From NCBI GenBank assembly GCA_002245855.1, contig NOUX01000009.1:62001-126000 (forward strand): 64,000 bases of DNA. The letters run 5' to 3'. The DNA comes from Sphingobacterium cellulitidis. GTDB lineage: Bacteria; Bacteroidota; Bacteroidia; Sphingobacteriales; Sphingobacteriaceae. This document shows positions 15,096 to 24,269 of the stretch, piece by piece. A program made the position numbers and the translations under genes. The number at the start of each line of letters is the position of its first letter. Positions within the stretch are counted from its first letter, which is position 1. The notes under the pieces were generated by a model. It did no database searches. It saw only the letters and a program-made list of their open reading frames with translations, and was not told the origin of the DNA.

Positions 15096-17834
15096 TCAGT
15101 TTTTAAGTGCTTTTGAAATTCTATAATAACGTTTATTTAAAGCTTCTCTACCACCTTCCATTACTTCACAAACAGCATTTCTAATATCTTTGTCTTGCAA
15201 AGCGTTGTTTCCAGCTTTTACAACTTGCCCTCCAACAAAGTCCATATGAACAACGTTGTCAGAGTTTGCATTGACAGCAATATTTGGATTGTGGGTAACT
15301 ATAACTAATTGTCGTTTTTTCTTTAATTTTTTAAAACTTTCAACAACAAAATTTGAAATTAATTTGGTATCCAAATCATCTTCAGGCTGGTCAACGATTA
15401 AAGGGATGTCATTTAATGCTAAAAGTAAACCTAACATTCCAGCTGTTCTTTCTCCTGCTGAACCCGATTGAATATCTTCTTCTCTACCTTGTTTTTTGAA
15501 TTTTAAAATGAGTTTATCCTCTGGAACCCATAAAAGTAAACGATCAATATCCTCTGGGGTATTTTGTTTTAAAGTATCAAGGTGTCTTGCTAAGCGAATA
15601 TCAAGGTTTTTCTTGTCGGCTTCAGTTGAAGAAATGAACGCCTCAATTTCAGTTTTTCTTGTTTCCCATCTTGTTGCTTCATTTGTGTTTATAACTCTTG
15701 CTATAACACCCCAAGTTTGGCCATTTTCTTCATTAACAGCGTAAATATCATTTGAAAATTCGCCTCCTGATTTCCTAAGTAATTCTCTGAATGTAGCATT
15801 CGCATTTTCAACATCTGCCATTGGTTGTAATTCTATTATCAAAAATGGATTATTTGCATCTTCAAAAGCCTTCCATCTTGAAATAATTTCATTTCTTTTT
15901 ATTCTTAATTCTTTTTCTTTGCCAATAATAGATTGATATAGTTCATCAAGTATTGTATTAAGAACAGTAAGTTCTGATTTTTGAGATTCTATTAGACTAA
16001 GTTTTTCTGTTAGTGTAGTTCTACGTTGAATTAAAGTTTCATAATTTTCATTTCCTAACTCTTGTATACTTGTTGCAATTGCTGTATATGCTTGTTTTGC
16101 AGCTTCAAATTGCTGAAACCATGAGAGAGCATTTAATTGTTCTTGAAGATTGTCTTTGTATGGTGCTATTATAGAAAGAGCTTCTATTAGATTTGCCTTT
16201 GCTCGTTCAAGCGCAGAATTAATATTTTGAACGAAATTTAATGAATCATTCACAACTATGCCGGAGATATTTTCCGGAATTTCTATTCTTGGAACAGCTT
16301 GTTCCAATTGCTGAAGCTGAACTGTAAAACTTGAAACAGTTAAGTTCGTATTTGTAAAAAATTTATTGGTGGCAGTAAGTTTATTGAAGTTGTTTAGTGT
16401 TTCTCTATATTCTGAACTTTCAAATAAGGTGATTTTATTATTTACAGTACCTAGCTGAGCTTTTATATTTGCTTCTTCTGAAATGGCATTATTGAGTTGA
16501 CGCATTTTTGCTCGATTAGCAATCCATTGATTTATCAATAATTCTTTTGCTTCCTCCCAAGCTGGCTTGTCAAATTGTGAATCAATTAATTCAATAAGTT
16601 TTGAAGGATTTCCTGTTAACGCGTAAAGTTCCTTTTGATTGAAAATTTGAATTGGAAAAAGCTCTTTTATGTTTGATACTGTTATTGGATCGCTCCAAGT
16701 AGCTGTTGACTCGTCAAATTCTTGTAAGGTATTTATATAATTATTCCATTTGATTAAATGCAATTTACCGTCTTTGAAAATTTCAACTTCAATTGCTGTG
16801 TCGTTACGCAACATTCCTGTTCCATTTTTTCTTCCGACTTGATTAAACTTATTAAATTCTGATTGAACATCGCTAGGCATTTCGTCTGTACGAGCCAAAG
16901 CAATTCTTAAATAATTTATAAGAGTTGATTTTCCTGATCCTCTACCACCAATTACAGAAGTTAACCAAGGACTGAATTTGGTTTTTAATGGCGTTCCGTT
17001 TCCCGCTTTAAACCCACCAGTTACAGAAAGTGATTTAACAAAATAACGATTAGAAATTAAATTTGGATCAATAGTAATTTCATCTTTTCTTATAATCCCA
17101 TCTTCTTTATCATGTAAAGCGAGTTTAAGTGCATCTAATGATGGTTCGCCCATTTTAACCCAAGTGTAATTAGTTCCGACTTGAGCTGCAATGTGGCTGT
17201 CTGTTCCAACTATTTCTGCTAATTGAAGTTTTAATTGTCTGTATAATTCTGGTTTTGCTTTTAATTTATCAATTACTTCAATAGCAAGTAGTCCGTCTGT
17301 GTTTACTGCTTGAGTAAAAGTAAAACCTGTCAATGTAAACAATCCACACGTCTCATCAACGTGTGCAGGAATTGCGATTGCTCGTGCTGAATGAATTGCA
17401 TTAATAACATTTTCTACGCTTTCAGGCGAAACTGCATCGGTTGTTCCTATGTATTGAGTGGGAAATTTAATTGCGCCTAAAAGAGATTGAATTTCTGCTG
17501 TACCTGCTGTTGGGTCAAACAAAGCTAAAATATGAATGTTCCCTGAAGCTGAAATTTCAACGCCCGGAAATAAATGCAATTTCCTATAACCTATGGGTTT
17601 GGGTTCAGCTATTTCCATCGCTGCTAATGCAGCTTTTAATCTGTCAACCCATTCACCAGAATTATGGTCTGTAATAGCAACACAATCTATACCTGCTGCC
17701 ATATACATAAGTAACCAATTTTCAGGAGTTATTGCTTTATGAGTTGCATCTCCTTTCCCAAAGTCGTCTGATGCTGGTGTATGATTATGAAAATCAAATT
17801 TCCACCATTTGGCTCCATGTATTAATTTTTCCAT
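15096..17834 (-). CDS. PHP-domain/SMC-like ATPase (TrlF type), putative defence protein
   Basis: This 912-aa protein combines two enzymatic modules. The N-terminal PHP metallo-phosphoesterase domain shows FHNHTPASDD (H16, H18), AITDHNSGEW (D56, H57) and GTDSH, which should bind catalytic metals. The second part is an SMC/RecN-like ABC ATPase: Walker A GGRGSGKSTL (about 295-304), a long coiled-coil middle (about 410-690), a GSAGERTAG signature (about 790), Walker B IPLIVDQPEDDLD and an IVTHNPNIAV switch. The layout matches proteins labelled TrlF family. It is a single-gene unit with a -7 box (TAACTTTG, minus strand, 17924-17917). A nuclease or phosphodiesterase gated by ATP is likely, and defence is inferred from context. 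Confidence 0.8.
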   Translation of the reverse strand: MEKLIHGAKWWKFDFHNHTPASDDFGKGDATHKAITPENWLLMYMAAGIDCVAITDHNSGEWVDRLKAALAAMEIAEPKPIGYRKLHLFPGVEISASGNIHILALFDPTAGTAEIQSLLGAIKFPTQYIGTTDAVSPESVENVINAIHSARAIAIPAHVDETCGLFTLTGFTFTQAVNTDGLLAIEVIDKLKAKPELYRQLKLQLAEIVGTDSHIAAQVGTNYTWVKMGEPSLDALKLALHDKEDGIIRKDEITIDPNLISNRYFVKSLSVTGGFKAGNGTPLKTKFSPWLTSVIGGRGSGKSTLINYLRIALARTDEMPSDVQSEFNKFNQVGRKNGTGMLRNDTAIEVEIFKDGKLHLIKWNNYINTLQEFDESTATWSDPITVSNIKELFPIQIFNQKELYALTGNPSKLIELIDSQFDKPAWEEAKELLINQWIANRAKMRQLNNAISEEANIKAQLGTVNNKITLFESSEYRETLNNFNKLTATNKFFTNTNLTVSSFTVQLQQLEQAVPRIEIPENISGIVVNDSLNFVQNINSALERAKANLIEALSIIAPYKDNLQEQLNALSWFQQFEAAKQAYTAIATSIQELGNENYETLIQRRTTLTEKLSLIESQKSELTVLNTILDELYQSIIGKEKELRIKRNEIISRWKAFEDANNPFLIIELQPMADVENANATFRELLRKSGGEFSNDIYAVNEENGQTWGVIARVINTNEATRWETRKTEIEAFISSTEADKKNLDIRLARHLDTLKQNTPEDIDRLLLWVPEDKLILKFKKQGREEDIQSGSAGERTAGMLGLLLALNDIPLIVDQPEDDLDTKLISNFVVESFKKLKKKRQLVIVTHNPNIAVNANSDNVVHMDFVGGQVVKAGNNALQDKDIRNAVCEVMEGGREALNKRYYRISKALKN

Positions 17835-17916
17835 ATTTAGCTAATATTTTGAGGTTTATATTGATGGTATCTAAAACGTGCAAATAATTTCTATTAGCGC
17901 ACGAGATGATATAAAA

Positions 17917-17924
17917 CAAAGTTA
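17917..17924 (-). promoter_or_regulatory. -7 box for the PHP-ATPase gene
   Basis: On the minus strand the sequence reads TAACTTTG, 83 bases before the ATG at 17834. No clear -33 element is visible. Confidence 0.35.
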
Positions 17925-17964
17925 AACAAATATCTGCCTATTGATAGAGTTCATAAATAACATT

Positions 17965-18282
17965 CTACCTTATCATTTCTTGTAGAGTCACTTGTTTTTT
18001 CTCACGAGAATAAGCCCACAATGCTAGTAATCCGAAAATTATCATGGCGTAAGCTATCCATTTTCCGATCCGTTCGATAAGTTTAATGAAGACGGAACTC
18101 TCATAAGATGAAAAGCCTTCTGCACCTGTGGAACTACGTCTGTAAAACTTTCTTCTGTTAATCCAGTAACGAAGTGCCAATCCTCCAACCAAAAATAGTA
18201 TTCCGATAACCAATGATGCAATCATAATAAAAGCTTTAAATCTACCTTCTAAATACAAAAAAATTTGCGGAGAACGTTTCAC
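17965..18282 (-). CDS. Small two-TM protein at the end of the tra operon
   Basis: This 105-aa protein has two hydrophobic segments (about residues 18-38 and 76-93) separated by a basic, Tyr/Ser-rich loop. It follows the traQ-like gene in the same direction and is likely the last gene of the transfer operon. Similar short proteins in Bacteroidetes ICEs are sometimes mislabelled as molybdenum transporter permeases; nothing here supports that role. Start at 18282; M20 is a possible alternative. Confidence 0.6.
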   Translation of the reverse strand: MKRSPQIFLYLEGRFKAFIMIASLVIGILFLVGGLALRYWINRRKFYRRSSTGAEGFSSYESSVFIKLIERIGKWIAYAMIIFGLLALWAYSREKKQVTLQEMIR

Positions 18283-18325
18283 AAAAGTAAGAAATCCTGC
18301 TTCTCGGGCAGGATTTCTTACTCTC

Positions 18326-18760
18326 TTAATTAACGCTGTTAAACTGGAAATTCAATTGTTTCTCATTCCCAAAGCTATCTGAAATCCAAATATCAAAGGT
18401 TTGTGATACTGTGGAACTTGAAGTGTAATACAAGCGAAACTGTTCGGTAGACAATGAGTAGAGATCATTGGGTAGATAAGGAGCATCATCGTAATACCGC
18501 AAGGCTCCTTTTCCATCAAATTGAAAGTAGCGTAAATAGTATTGCGTATTATGGTAATTGCCTGTACGCTGAATGGTAATGCGTATTTCTATGGTTTGTC
18601 CATTGGCAACCTCTTTAGGTACTGGCATTACATTGATTTCGAAAGGAAAATCGTTTTGTATTTCAAGTCCGTCATCTTTGCTACAAGATACCAGCGTAAA
18701 AGATGCTGAAAGGATTAGCAGTACTAATCCTATTTTTAATTTATCGAATATTGCTGTCAT
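18326..18760 (-). CDS. traQ: Conjugative transfer protein TraQ (DUF3872)
   Basis: This 144-aa lipoprotein has a signal peptide ending in a lipobox (LVSCSKDD). The mature part is a single beta-rich DUF3872 domain, with NDFPFEINVMPVPKEV followed by the GQTIEIRITIQRTGNY strand and an aromatic stretch (NTQYYLRYFQFDGKG). It lies just after traO as in CTnDOT. It is an envelope component of the mating apparatus, with no known catalytic role. Confidence 0.85.
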   Translation of the reverse strand: MTAIFDKLKIGLVLLILSASFTLVSCSKDDGLEIQNDFPFEINVMPVPKEVANGQTIEIRITIQRTGNYHNTQYYLRYFQFDGKGALRYYDDAPYLPNDLYSLSTEQFRLYYTSSSTVSQTFDIWISDSFGNEKQLNFQFNSVN

Positions 18761-18772
18761 GGTTTTCTATTT

Positions 18773-19333
18773 TTAAAAGTTAAATCGTAATCCAACCCCT
18801 GCCGATGGTCGGAACTGTTCCAGGTCTGTACCCCACAAAACTTTTGTGCGTCCTACTAGAATTACCACAAAACGGTCTGATAGATAGGTTTCAAAGCTCA
18901 GTCGTCCACCAGCTCCGTAAATAAAATTATCCTCTGTTAGTATCTTTGAACCATCATACAATAATGTTTCTCCACGATTGATGGTTTCGTAGCCAATCAC
19001 TCCTGTTAATGCGAAATTCAGCGTGATGTTTTTTCGGGTATCGCCTAACAGAAAGAAGTTATAACCACCTTCAGCGGTATACGTTTCTTGTGGTATTTTT
19101 AGGTCTTTATAATTTTGGAATTGATGTGAGTATTCCAATGCCCACAGCTGATAATTGCCGTTTTTTCCATTCACGGTCATTCCAATATTGATGTAGTAAT
19201 CATTTCCGATTTTATCATTCGACAATATTCCTGTACTAACTTCCAGTCCTTTCTGCTTTGGCACCATTCGTTGTGCCTGTGTTACCGTGATGACCACAAA
19301 GAGGAGCACCACGGTATAGATATATTTTTTCAT
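18773..19333 (-). CDS. traO: Conjugative transfer protein TraO
   Basis: This 186-aa protein has an N-terminal signal peptide (cleavage after TQAQ, about residue 20) and an outer-membrane beta-barrel-like body: alternating strands, many aromatic residues, and the terminal strand GVGLRFNF ending in Phe. It matches TraO of CTnDOT-type elements. It sits between traN and traQ with short spacing and is expected to form part of the outer-membrane mating channel. Confidence 0.88.
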   Translation of the reverse strand: MKKYIYTVVLLFVVITVTQAQRMVPKQKGLEVSTGILSNDKIGNDYYINIGMTVNGKNGNYQLWALEYSHQFQNYKDLKIPQETYTAEGGYNFFLLGDTRKNITLNFALTGVIGYETINRGETLLYDGSKILTEDNFIYGAGGRLSFETYLSDRFVVILVGRTKVLWGTDLEQFRPSAGVGLRFNF

Positions 19334-19354
19334 TGTACTTTACTTTTAGGTTTA

Positions 19355-20248
19355 TTAAAATTTCAAGTGCATATCGTTAATCAAGCGAGCTTTGATTAAA
19401 TCCGAATTTTCCACCTGAAGTGTTTGGTGTCTTCCGCCATTTCTCTCAAATATTTCAATCAGCAGTACCTTGTCATCGGCAATCGTGAATTGATCTAATA
19501 AAAACACATTCTGCTGGGTAGATTGTCCTGAAATTTCTGTAAGAGGCTTATACGTTCGAAGCGGTATCATCGTGCGTTCCTGTACAACTGTTCGGCTAGC
19601 TACTTTCTTATCGACAACTTTGAAATTGATAAAATCAATCTGAAAAGGCACATTCGTTTTGTTCTTCAATGCGGTGTGGAAATAGTATTTACCGTTGTGG
19701 ATATAAATTCCTTTTAGGATATACTGAATACCGAAACTTTTAGCTCCAATATGCTTAACTATACGTTTGTCCTTGTTATAGATGGTTTCTAAAAGCAGAC
19801 CGGCTAATGATGGTGAATTGTTGCCTAATTCTTCAAAAAGAATATCGTTTCCATTGGCTTTCTCTACTGATTTTTGCATCGTCAAAAGATCATAACTCAA
19901 TACGTCAGGATAAGGGCTGTAAAGCACGTTGAAGCTGTAAAAACGTCCGTCATTGGTAATCACCGAAAAGTTGGTTTCAGTTTCAAAATCTCTTATTGAT
20001 GCTTTTACTCGCAACACATTTTCCGCATCTTCTGCTTTTCCTGCTATGAGATAGTCACTTCCCAAATCCACATAACGTATAGCCGTGGGAAAAATTAGAT
20101 GGGATGTTTTGTCGTAGGTAACCTCCATGAGGTAAGGTTCTATCTTACCTAGTATAAGCGATTCTTTGACGCTTTCTTGAGCATAAGATTGTATGGCAAA
20201 GCCGAATATCAGGGCGATTAACCAAAAGGTTTTTAAATGATTTTTCAT
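19355..20248 (-). CDS. traN: Conjugative transfer protein TraN (DUF4138)
   Basis: I start this at ATG 20248, where a clear signal peptide begins (MKNHLKTFWLIALIFGFAIQ, cut near SYAQ); an in-frame start at 20329 would place 27 poorly conserved residues in front of it. The ~297-aa protein carries the DUF4138/TraN domain: LIFPTAIRYVDLGSDYLIAG near the front and INFKVVDKKVASRT later. It is a periplasmic, VirB9-like component of the type IV secretion core. It follows traM directly. Confidence 0.88.
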   Translation of the reverse strand: MKNHLKTFWLIALIFGFAIQSYAQESVKESLILGKIEPYLMEVTYDKTSHLIFPTAIRYVDLGSDYLIAGKAEDAENVLRVKASIRDFETETNFSVITNDGRFYSFNVLYSPYPDVLSYDLLTMQKSVEKANGNDILFEELGNNSPSLAGLLLETIYNKDKRIVKHIGAKSFGIQYILKGIYIHNGKYYFHTALKNKTNVPFQIDFINFKVVDKKVASRTVVQERTMIPLRTYKPLTEISGQSTQQNVFLLDQFTIADDKVLLIEIFERNGGRHQTLQVENSDLIKARLINDMHLKF

Positions 20249-20328
20249 CTTATTTAATTTTATTATTAATGGAGATGAAGCTTGTCTTAAAAGACAGGTT
20301 TCATCTTTTTTATTTTTATAATTCCACA

Positions 20329-21672
20329 TTATTTTTTAGATACCAAGAATACTTGATGCCCTGCTTTTAGGGTTACTTTGGGTGTTCTGACTTTTTTTGA
20401 GAAATACCCCGAAATTCCTTGTACAACGCCACGACTCAAGTCTGCGGCAATCTGCTGTCCAGCATTTTGGCTAAGCATCAGACTGGTTCCGCCTGTTTGG
20501 CTCATGTTTCCTGCCATTTCAGTTAGTGCGTTCATTTCAGGAGAATACGGAACATACAACCCTTGTTGTCCGTCCAGGTCGTAAATCGTAATATCTACAG
20601 GGATGATATTTCCATCTAATTCTACAGACATAATTTTTAGCTGTAAACGTCCGCCTTGAAATTTGGCATTCGCTGTAACAACAGTTCCTTTGGGGATCGT
20701 ACGTTCAGGCGTTTGAGCAGCTTCCAATAAACGCAATCGTACACCAGTTTCACCGATTACCGTTTGCGCATTATGTACACAAGCTTTAATACTGTTTTTA
20801 GGTTGTACAACTTGTTCCACAGAGCCTGCGGTGTAAAAACCACGGTTTCTGCTTTCGCTCCAATCTTCTAAAAAGGCACTGTCGGTAGGTTCACGATACA
20901 AGGCTGAGACGGTATTCTTTTTTACAGATGTAAAGGAAACAAAATGCTCTTTTTGGTTCGAACCCTTTACAGTTGAATTTCCAGTAGGAACAACCGCCGT
21001 GTTTTCGGTATTTGTACCTGAAGGAAGATACTTAGCGGCCATTTGATAGGACTTTTCCATTAATGCCAATTGATCGTCCACGGTTGCAACTTTGGGTACA
21101 TCTTTCTCTGCCAATTGTTCTTTTAAATCATCCACTTGCTTGCGCAGTTCGATAGCTTCCGAATTGTCTTCCTCATAGAAGGAACCCAATGTGTTTTGCA
21201 TATTTCGGTAACTGTTCAATCCCGGATTGTTGTTTCTTCCTGAACTTCTGTAACCATTACCGTAGCTTTCTTCTTCGTCACTGTAGGATTCATCGATAAA
21301 TTCATCTTTATCCTCTGTATTCCAATAGTCAGAAAGGGTGGCTAAAGCATTGCGTTTTTCTTGTTCTTTATTTTGAAGCATCTCTTGCTCATAAGCTTTG
21401 CCTTTATCATCGGGCATTCCTGCTCCAGTAGCTTGTGGTACAGCATCGTTTAATCCAAGATTTTCTAATGCTTTTTTGTCTTCAGATGGTTTAAAGATGA
21501 GGTACATACAACCTGTAAAAACAATTGCCATTAAACCGAATATCAGCGGCTTTTTCAGCTTTTCTTGCGTATCCTGTGTGTTATTTTGCAACACATCAAC
21601 GGTCTCTTTCGGGATTCCCTCGGTTACCCGAACAACCAATTTTTTGTTTTCATTTTCTTTCATAAATCTCAT
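20329..21672 (-). CDS. traM: Conjugative transfer protein TraM
   Basis: This 447-aa inner-membrane-anchored protein has a cytoplasmic N-terminus, one TM segment (about residues 45-62) and a long low-complexity Glu/Asn/Ser-rich periplasmic linker. The C-terminal VirB10-like domain contains VVTANAKFQGGRLQLKIMSV and then VDITIYDLDGQQGLYVPY. It should bridge the inner and outer membrane parts of the mating channel. The start overlaps the traL stop (TAATG), indicating translational coupling. Confidence 0.9.
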   Translation of the reverse strand: MRFMKENENKKLVVRVTEGIPKETVDVLQNNTQDTQEKLKKPLIFGLMAIVFTGCMYLIFKPSEDKKALENLGLNDAVPQATGAGMPDDKGKAYEQEMLQNKEQEKRNALATLSDYWNTEDKDEFIDESYSDEEESYGNGYRSSGRNNNPGLNSYRNMQNTLGSFYEEDNSEAIELRKQVDDLKEQLAEKDVPKVATVDDQLALMEKSYQMAAKYLPSGTNTENTAVVPTGNSTVKGSNQKEHFVSFTSVKKNTVSALYREPTDSAFLEDWSESRNRGFYTAGSVEQVVQPKNSIKACVHNAQTVIGETGVRLRLLEAAQTPERTIPKGTVVTANAKFQGGRLQLKIMSVELDGNIIPVDITIYDLDGQQGLYVPYSPEMNALTEMAGNMSQTGGTSLMLSQNAGQQIAADLSRGVVQGISGYFSKKVRTPKVTLKAGHQVFLVSKK

Positions 21673-21935
21673 TATTTAAATGTTGATAAGGTGTCCTGCA
21701 ATCGTGTAGAAGCTTCCTTCTTTTTATGTACCGGATTTTCGATATGCTTGATGTTGACAACTTCGTTTGATGTAGCTACATCATACCATACGTTCCAAAT
21801 AACAGCTGCTGTTAACAAGAGATATCCCATAAAAAAGTATATGGTGAATTTCCTTTGTTTCTTTAGCGGTAGGGCTCGAAATCGATCATCCAGCCTGTCA
21901 AAATACTGCTCTATATGTGCTCTTATTTTTTTCAT
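21672..21935 (-). CDS. traL: TraL-like protein (DUF3989)
   Basis: This 87-aa small protein has a basic N-terminal helix (IEQYFDRLDDRFRALPLKKQ), one TM segment (about 31-50) and a short charged periplasmic tail. It matches DUF3989 in sequence character and in position between traK and traM. It is probably an accessory assembly factor of the transfer apparatus. Confidence 0.82.
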   Translation of the reverse strand: MKKIRAHIEQYFDRLDDRFRALPLKKQRKFTIYFFMGYLLLTAAVIWNVWYDVATSNEVVNIKHIENPVHKKKEASTRLQDTLSTFK

Positions 21936-21946
21936 ATCCTGAATTT

Positions 21947-22570
21947 TTAGCGTTCAATGACTTCGATATCCCTGTTTTCTATTACTGCAAATTTTTCGAT
22001 ATTAAATCCTTGGGGATTGTTATCCGAACGAACGGAGTTTAAAAGATTGCACGAGGTAATCAGATTGCGTTTGGTCACATTGCTTGATCGGATAATGAAT
22101 TGTTTGGCATAGGTTCGCACCGAATAAGGATAGGTGTCGAAATTGCAAATGACACTGTCAACCTCTATGCGTTGTTGTACGTTACCCGAAATAATGCGAC
22201 TGTAATAGCCTTTTTCTGATAAGTCTTTGTAATAATCAAAGGCACTTTTATCAGCAAGATTGAAGGCTCTTTTCATGTTGCTTTCAATAGCATTCTTGTC
22301 AGGAGCGAGTGTGAAAAAGAGCTCATGAAATCTTCGTACATGTTCTCTCGCTTCCACAGGTCTGTTGATACTTGCATCTTGTGATAAAGCCAGCATTAAT
22401 GATTTGCCATTATCCAAGACATAGACCTTTTGGCGCTGTTGCTCCGCAAAGCGGTAGGACTGCCATACGGCATATCCTACAACACTTATACAGAGTACGG
22501 CAAATACAAGGGCGTACAGCCTGATTTGGCGAAAACTATTTTCAATATTTCTTAATGTTTTAAATTCCAT
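21947..22570 (-). CDS. traK: Conjugative transfer protein TraK
   Basis: This 207-aa protein has a single N-terminal TM (about 16-36) followed by a VirB8/TraK-like soluble domain. Characteristic segments are FRQIRLYALVFAVLCISVVG, DNGKSLMLALSQDASINRPV (with a following REHVRRFHELFF) and a C-terminal KRNLITSCNLL. It is an inner-membrane assembly component of the mating channel, in the expected order between traJ and traL. Confidence 0.9.
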   Translation of the reverse strand: MEFKTLRNIENSFRQIRLYALVFAVLCISVVGYAVWQSYRFAEQQRQKVYVLDNGKSLMLALSQDASINRPVEAREHVRRFHELFFTLAPDKNAIESNMKRAFNLADKSAFDYYKDLSEKGYYSRIISGNVQQRIEVDSVICNFDTYPYSVRTYAKQFIIRSSNVTKRNLITSCNLLNSVRSDNNPQGFNIEKFAVIENRDIEVIER

Positions 22571-22591
22571 TTTCTTAATGTTTGATTGTTC

Positions 22592-23587
22592 TTATTTTCC
22601 CATCAATTTGCCACCGATATTTCCCACGGCTGAACCAGCTCCGGCTCCAGCAATATTTCCGGCTTTCATGGCAGATTGATTTACATTTTTAGAGAAGTTT
22701 CCAGCTCCACCAGCTTGAATAATCCAACCTGTTACTGTTGGTATCGTGAAGTAGCCTACAATACCGATAATCATAAAGATGATATAAACGGTATTGCTGG
22801 TGTCTGGTATGTAGGTTGGATCGGCTAACATGGCTATATCTCGTTCGAGTATCAGTGATTGGATCCGGGCAAGCATCGAACTAAATAGATCGGAGACCGG
22901 TAACCAGAGGTAAACACTGACATACCTCGTGATCCACTGCGTGAGCGTTGACTGAAAACCATCCCATACCGATATAGCAAAGGCGATTGGCCCGAGTATG
23001 GAAAGAACGATCAAAAAGAAGGTTCGTATGGTGTCAATCACCAAAGCAGCAGCTTGAAAAAGTATTTCCAATAAATTGCGAAACCAATCTTTTAGTGCTT
23101 TCTCGACTTGATAAGCCGTTCTATCCATATACATTCCTGCCATTGTTCCGATGTCGGATGGTGACCAGCCTAGTTCATCTAGTTTCTTGTCAAATTCTTC
23201 GTCGGAAACCATATAAGCAGTTTCTGGATTCCTGACCATTGCTTCGTATTCTAATCGGTCTTTTTGCTCTTGTAATTTGTTCAGGTCAAGTACTTGGTGT
23301 TCGAGTATGCCGTGGGTTCCAGTAACAATCGGGCTTAATACGGCATTAATAGTCCCCAAAACAATGGTCGGAAAAAACATAATACACAATCCTAAAGCGA
23401 ACGGACGTAGCAACGGAAATACATCAATGGGTTCAGCTCGACTTAATGCTTGCCAAACTTTTAATGCGACATAAAACAAGGCACCCAATCCAGCCAAACC
23501 TTTAGCTACTGCCGCCATGTCGCCAGCAAGTGGCATCATATCATCATAAAGCGACCGCAGGAGTTCGTGAAGATTATCCCATTCCAT
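22592..23587 (-). CDS. traJ: Conjugative transfer protein TraJ
   Basis: This 331-aa polytopic inner-membrane protein is VirB6-like. It has several hydrophobic segments (about 25-45, 60-85, 185-215, 265-290) and a glycine/alanine-rich C-terminus (AGGAGNFSKN, GAGAGSAVGN). The segment EPIDVFPLLRPFALGLCIMF is typical of the TraJ family. Two bases separate it from traI. It should form part of the inner-membrane pore. Confidence 0.9.
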   Translation of the reverse strand: MEWDNLHELLRSLYDDMMPLAGDMAAVAKGLAGLGALFYVALKVWQALSRAEPIDVFPLLRPFALGLCIMFFPTIVLGTINAVLSPIVTGTHGILEHQVLDLNKLQEQKDRLEYEAMVRNPETAYMVSDEEFDKKLDELGWSPSDIGTMAGMYMDRTAYQVEKALKDWFRNLLEILFQAAALVIDTIRTFFLIVLSILGPIAFAISVWDGFQSTLTQWITRYVSVYLWLPVSDLFSSMLARIQSLILERDIAMLADPTYIPDTSNTVYIIFMIIGIVGYFTIPTVTGWIIQAGGAGNFSKNVNQSAMKAGNIAGAGAGSAVGNIGGKLMGK

Positions 23588-23589
23588 CT

Positions 23590-24222
23590 TTACCAGTATT
23601 TTTGGTTAGCAGTCCCGTACAGATCAAGTACTCTTTTGGCATCATTTTTCTTTTTCGCTCTTAGGTAGCTTACAGAAATATTCTTATTGGTGTAGTAGCG
23701 TACCAAGCTGTGGTATTCTTTAATCTCGTTGTACACACGGTCAATAATATCCATGCGTTCTTTGTCGTTTAGTGACAAGCTGGAAGAGGTTACTATCTGT
23801 TTCAACTCTTTCAACAGTTCACCACTTTCGTTGAGTAATGCAGAATAGCCATTGCCGATGGCAACTAATTCTTGTGGAGAGAAATTTGGATCGTTCATCA
23901 TTTTGCCAAAATTTTGAACATACATTTCCGATACATCGCCCACTAACAATACAGTTTGTTGAACCTTTCGAGCGTCTTTCACAAGATTGTTTATCGCTTT
24001 TAGCTTGTCGTAATATTCTTTTCCTTGATCGTACATTTTCTTTACTTCGTTGAAGTTTTTAACCACGTTGCTCACCGTCGCAGAAGTCTGTATGATTTCG
24101 TTTGCGGAGTTGAGAATACCTGATGCCAGATTTGCAGGATCGGTCACTACAAATTGAGCTTTTGCTGAAGGTGCTGCGATTAGCATCAATGCTGTGCACA
24201 GCAGATAAATTACTTTTTTCAT
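23590..24222 (-). CDS. traI: Conjugative transfer protein TraI (DUF4141)
   Basis: This 210-aa protein has a signal peptide (cut near AKAQF) and a helical VirB5-like body. Its start, FVVTDPANLASGILNSANEI, and the central KKMYDQGKEYYDKLKAINN segment are diagnostic of DUF4141. It is a secreted, probably pilus-associated component. It is ordered as in CTnDOT between traG and traJ. Confidence 0.9.
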   Translation of the reverse strand: MKKVIYLLCTALMLIAAPSAKAQFVVTDPANLASGILNSANEIIQTSATVSNVVKNFNEVKKMYDQGKEYYDKLKAINNLVKDARKVQQTVLLVGDVSEMYVQNFGKMMNDPNFSPQELVAIGNGYSALLNESGELLKELKQIVTSSSLSLNDKERMDIIDRVYNEIKEYHSLVRYYTNKNISVSYLRAKKKNDAKRVLDLYGTANQKYW

Positions 24223-24269
24223 TATTTCTGAATTTTTAAATTGAACTTTTGCAAGCTTCTTGTTAATGA

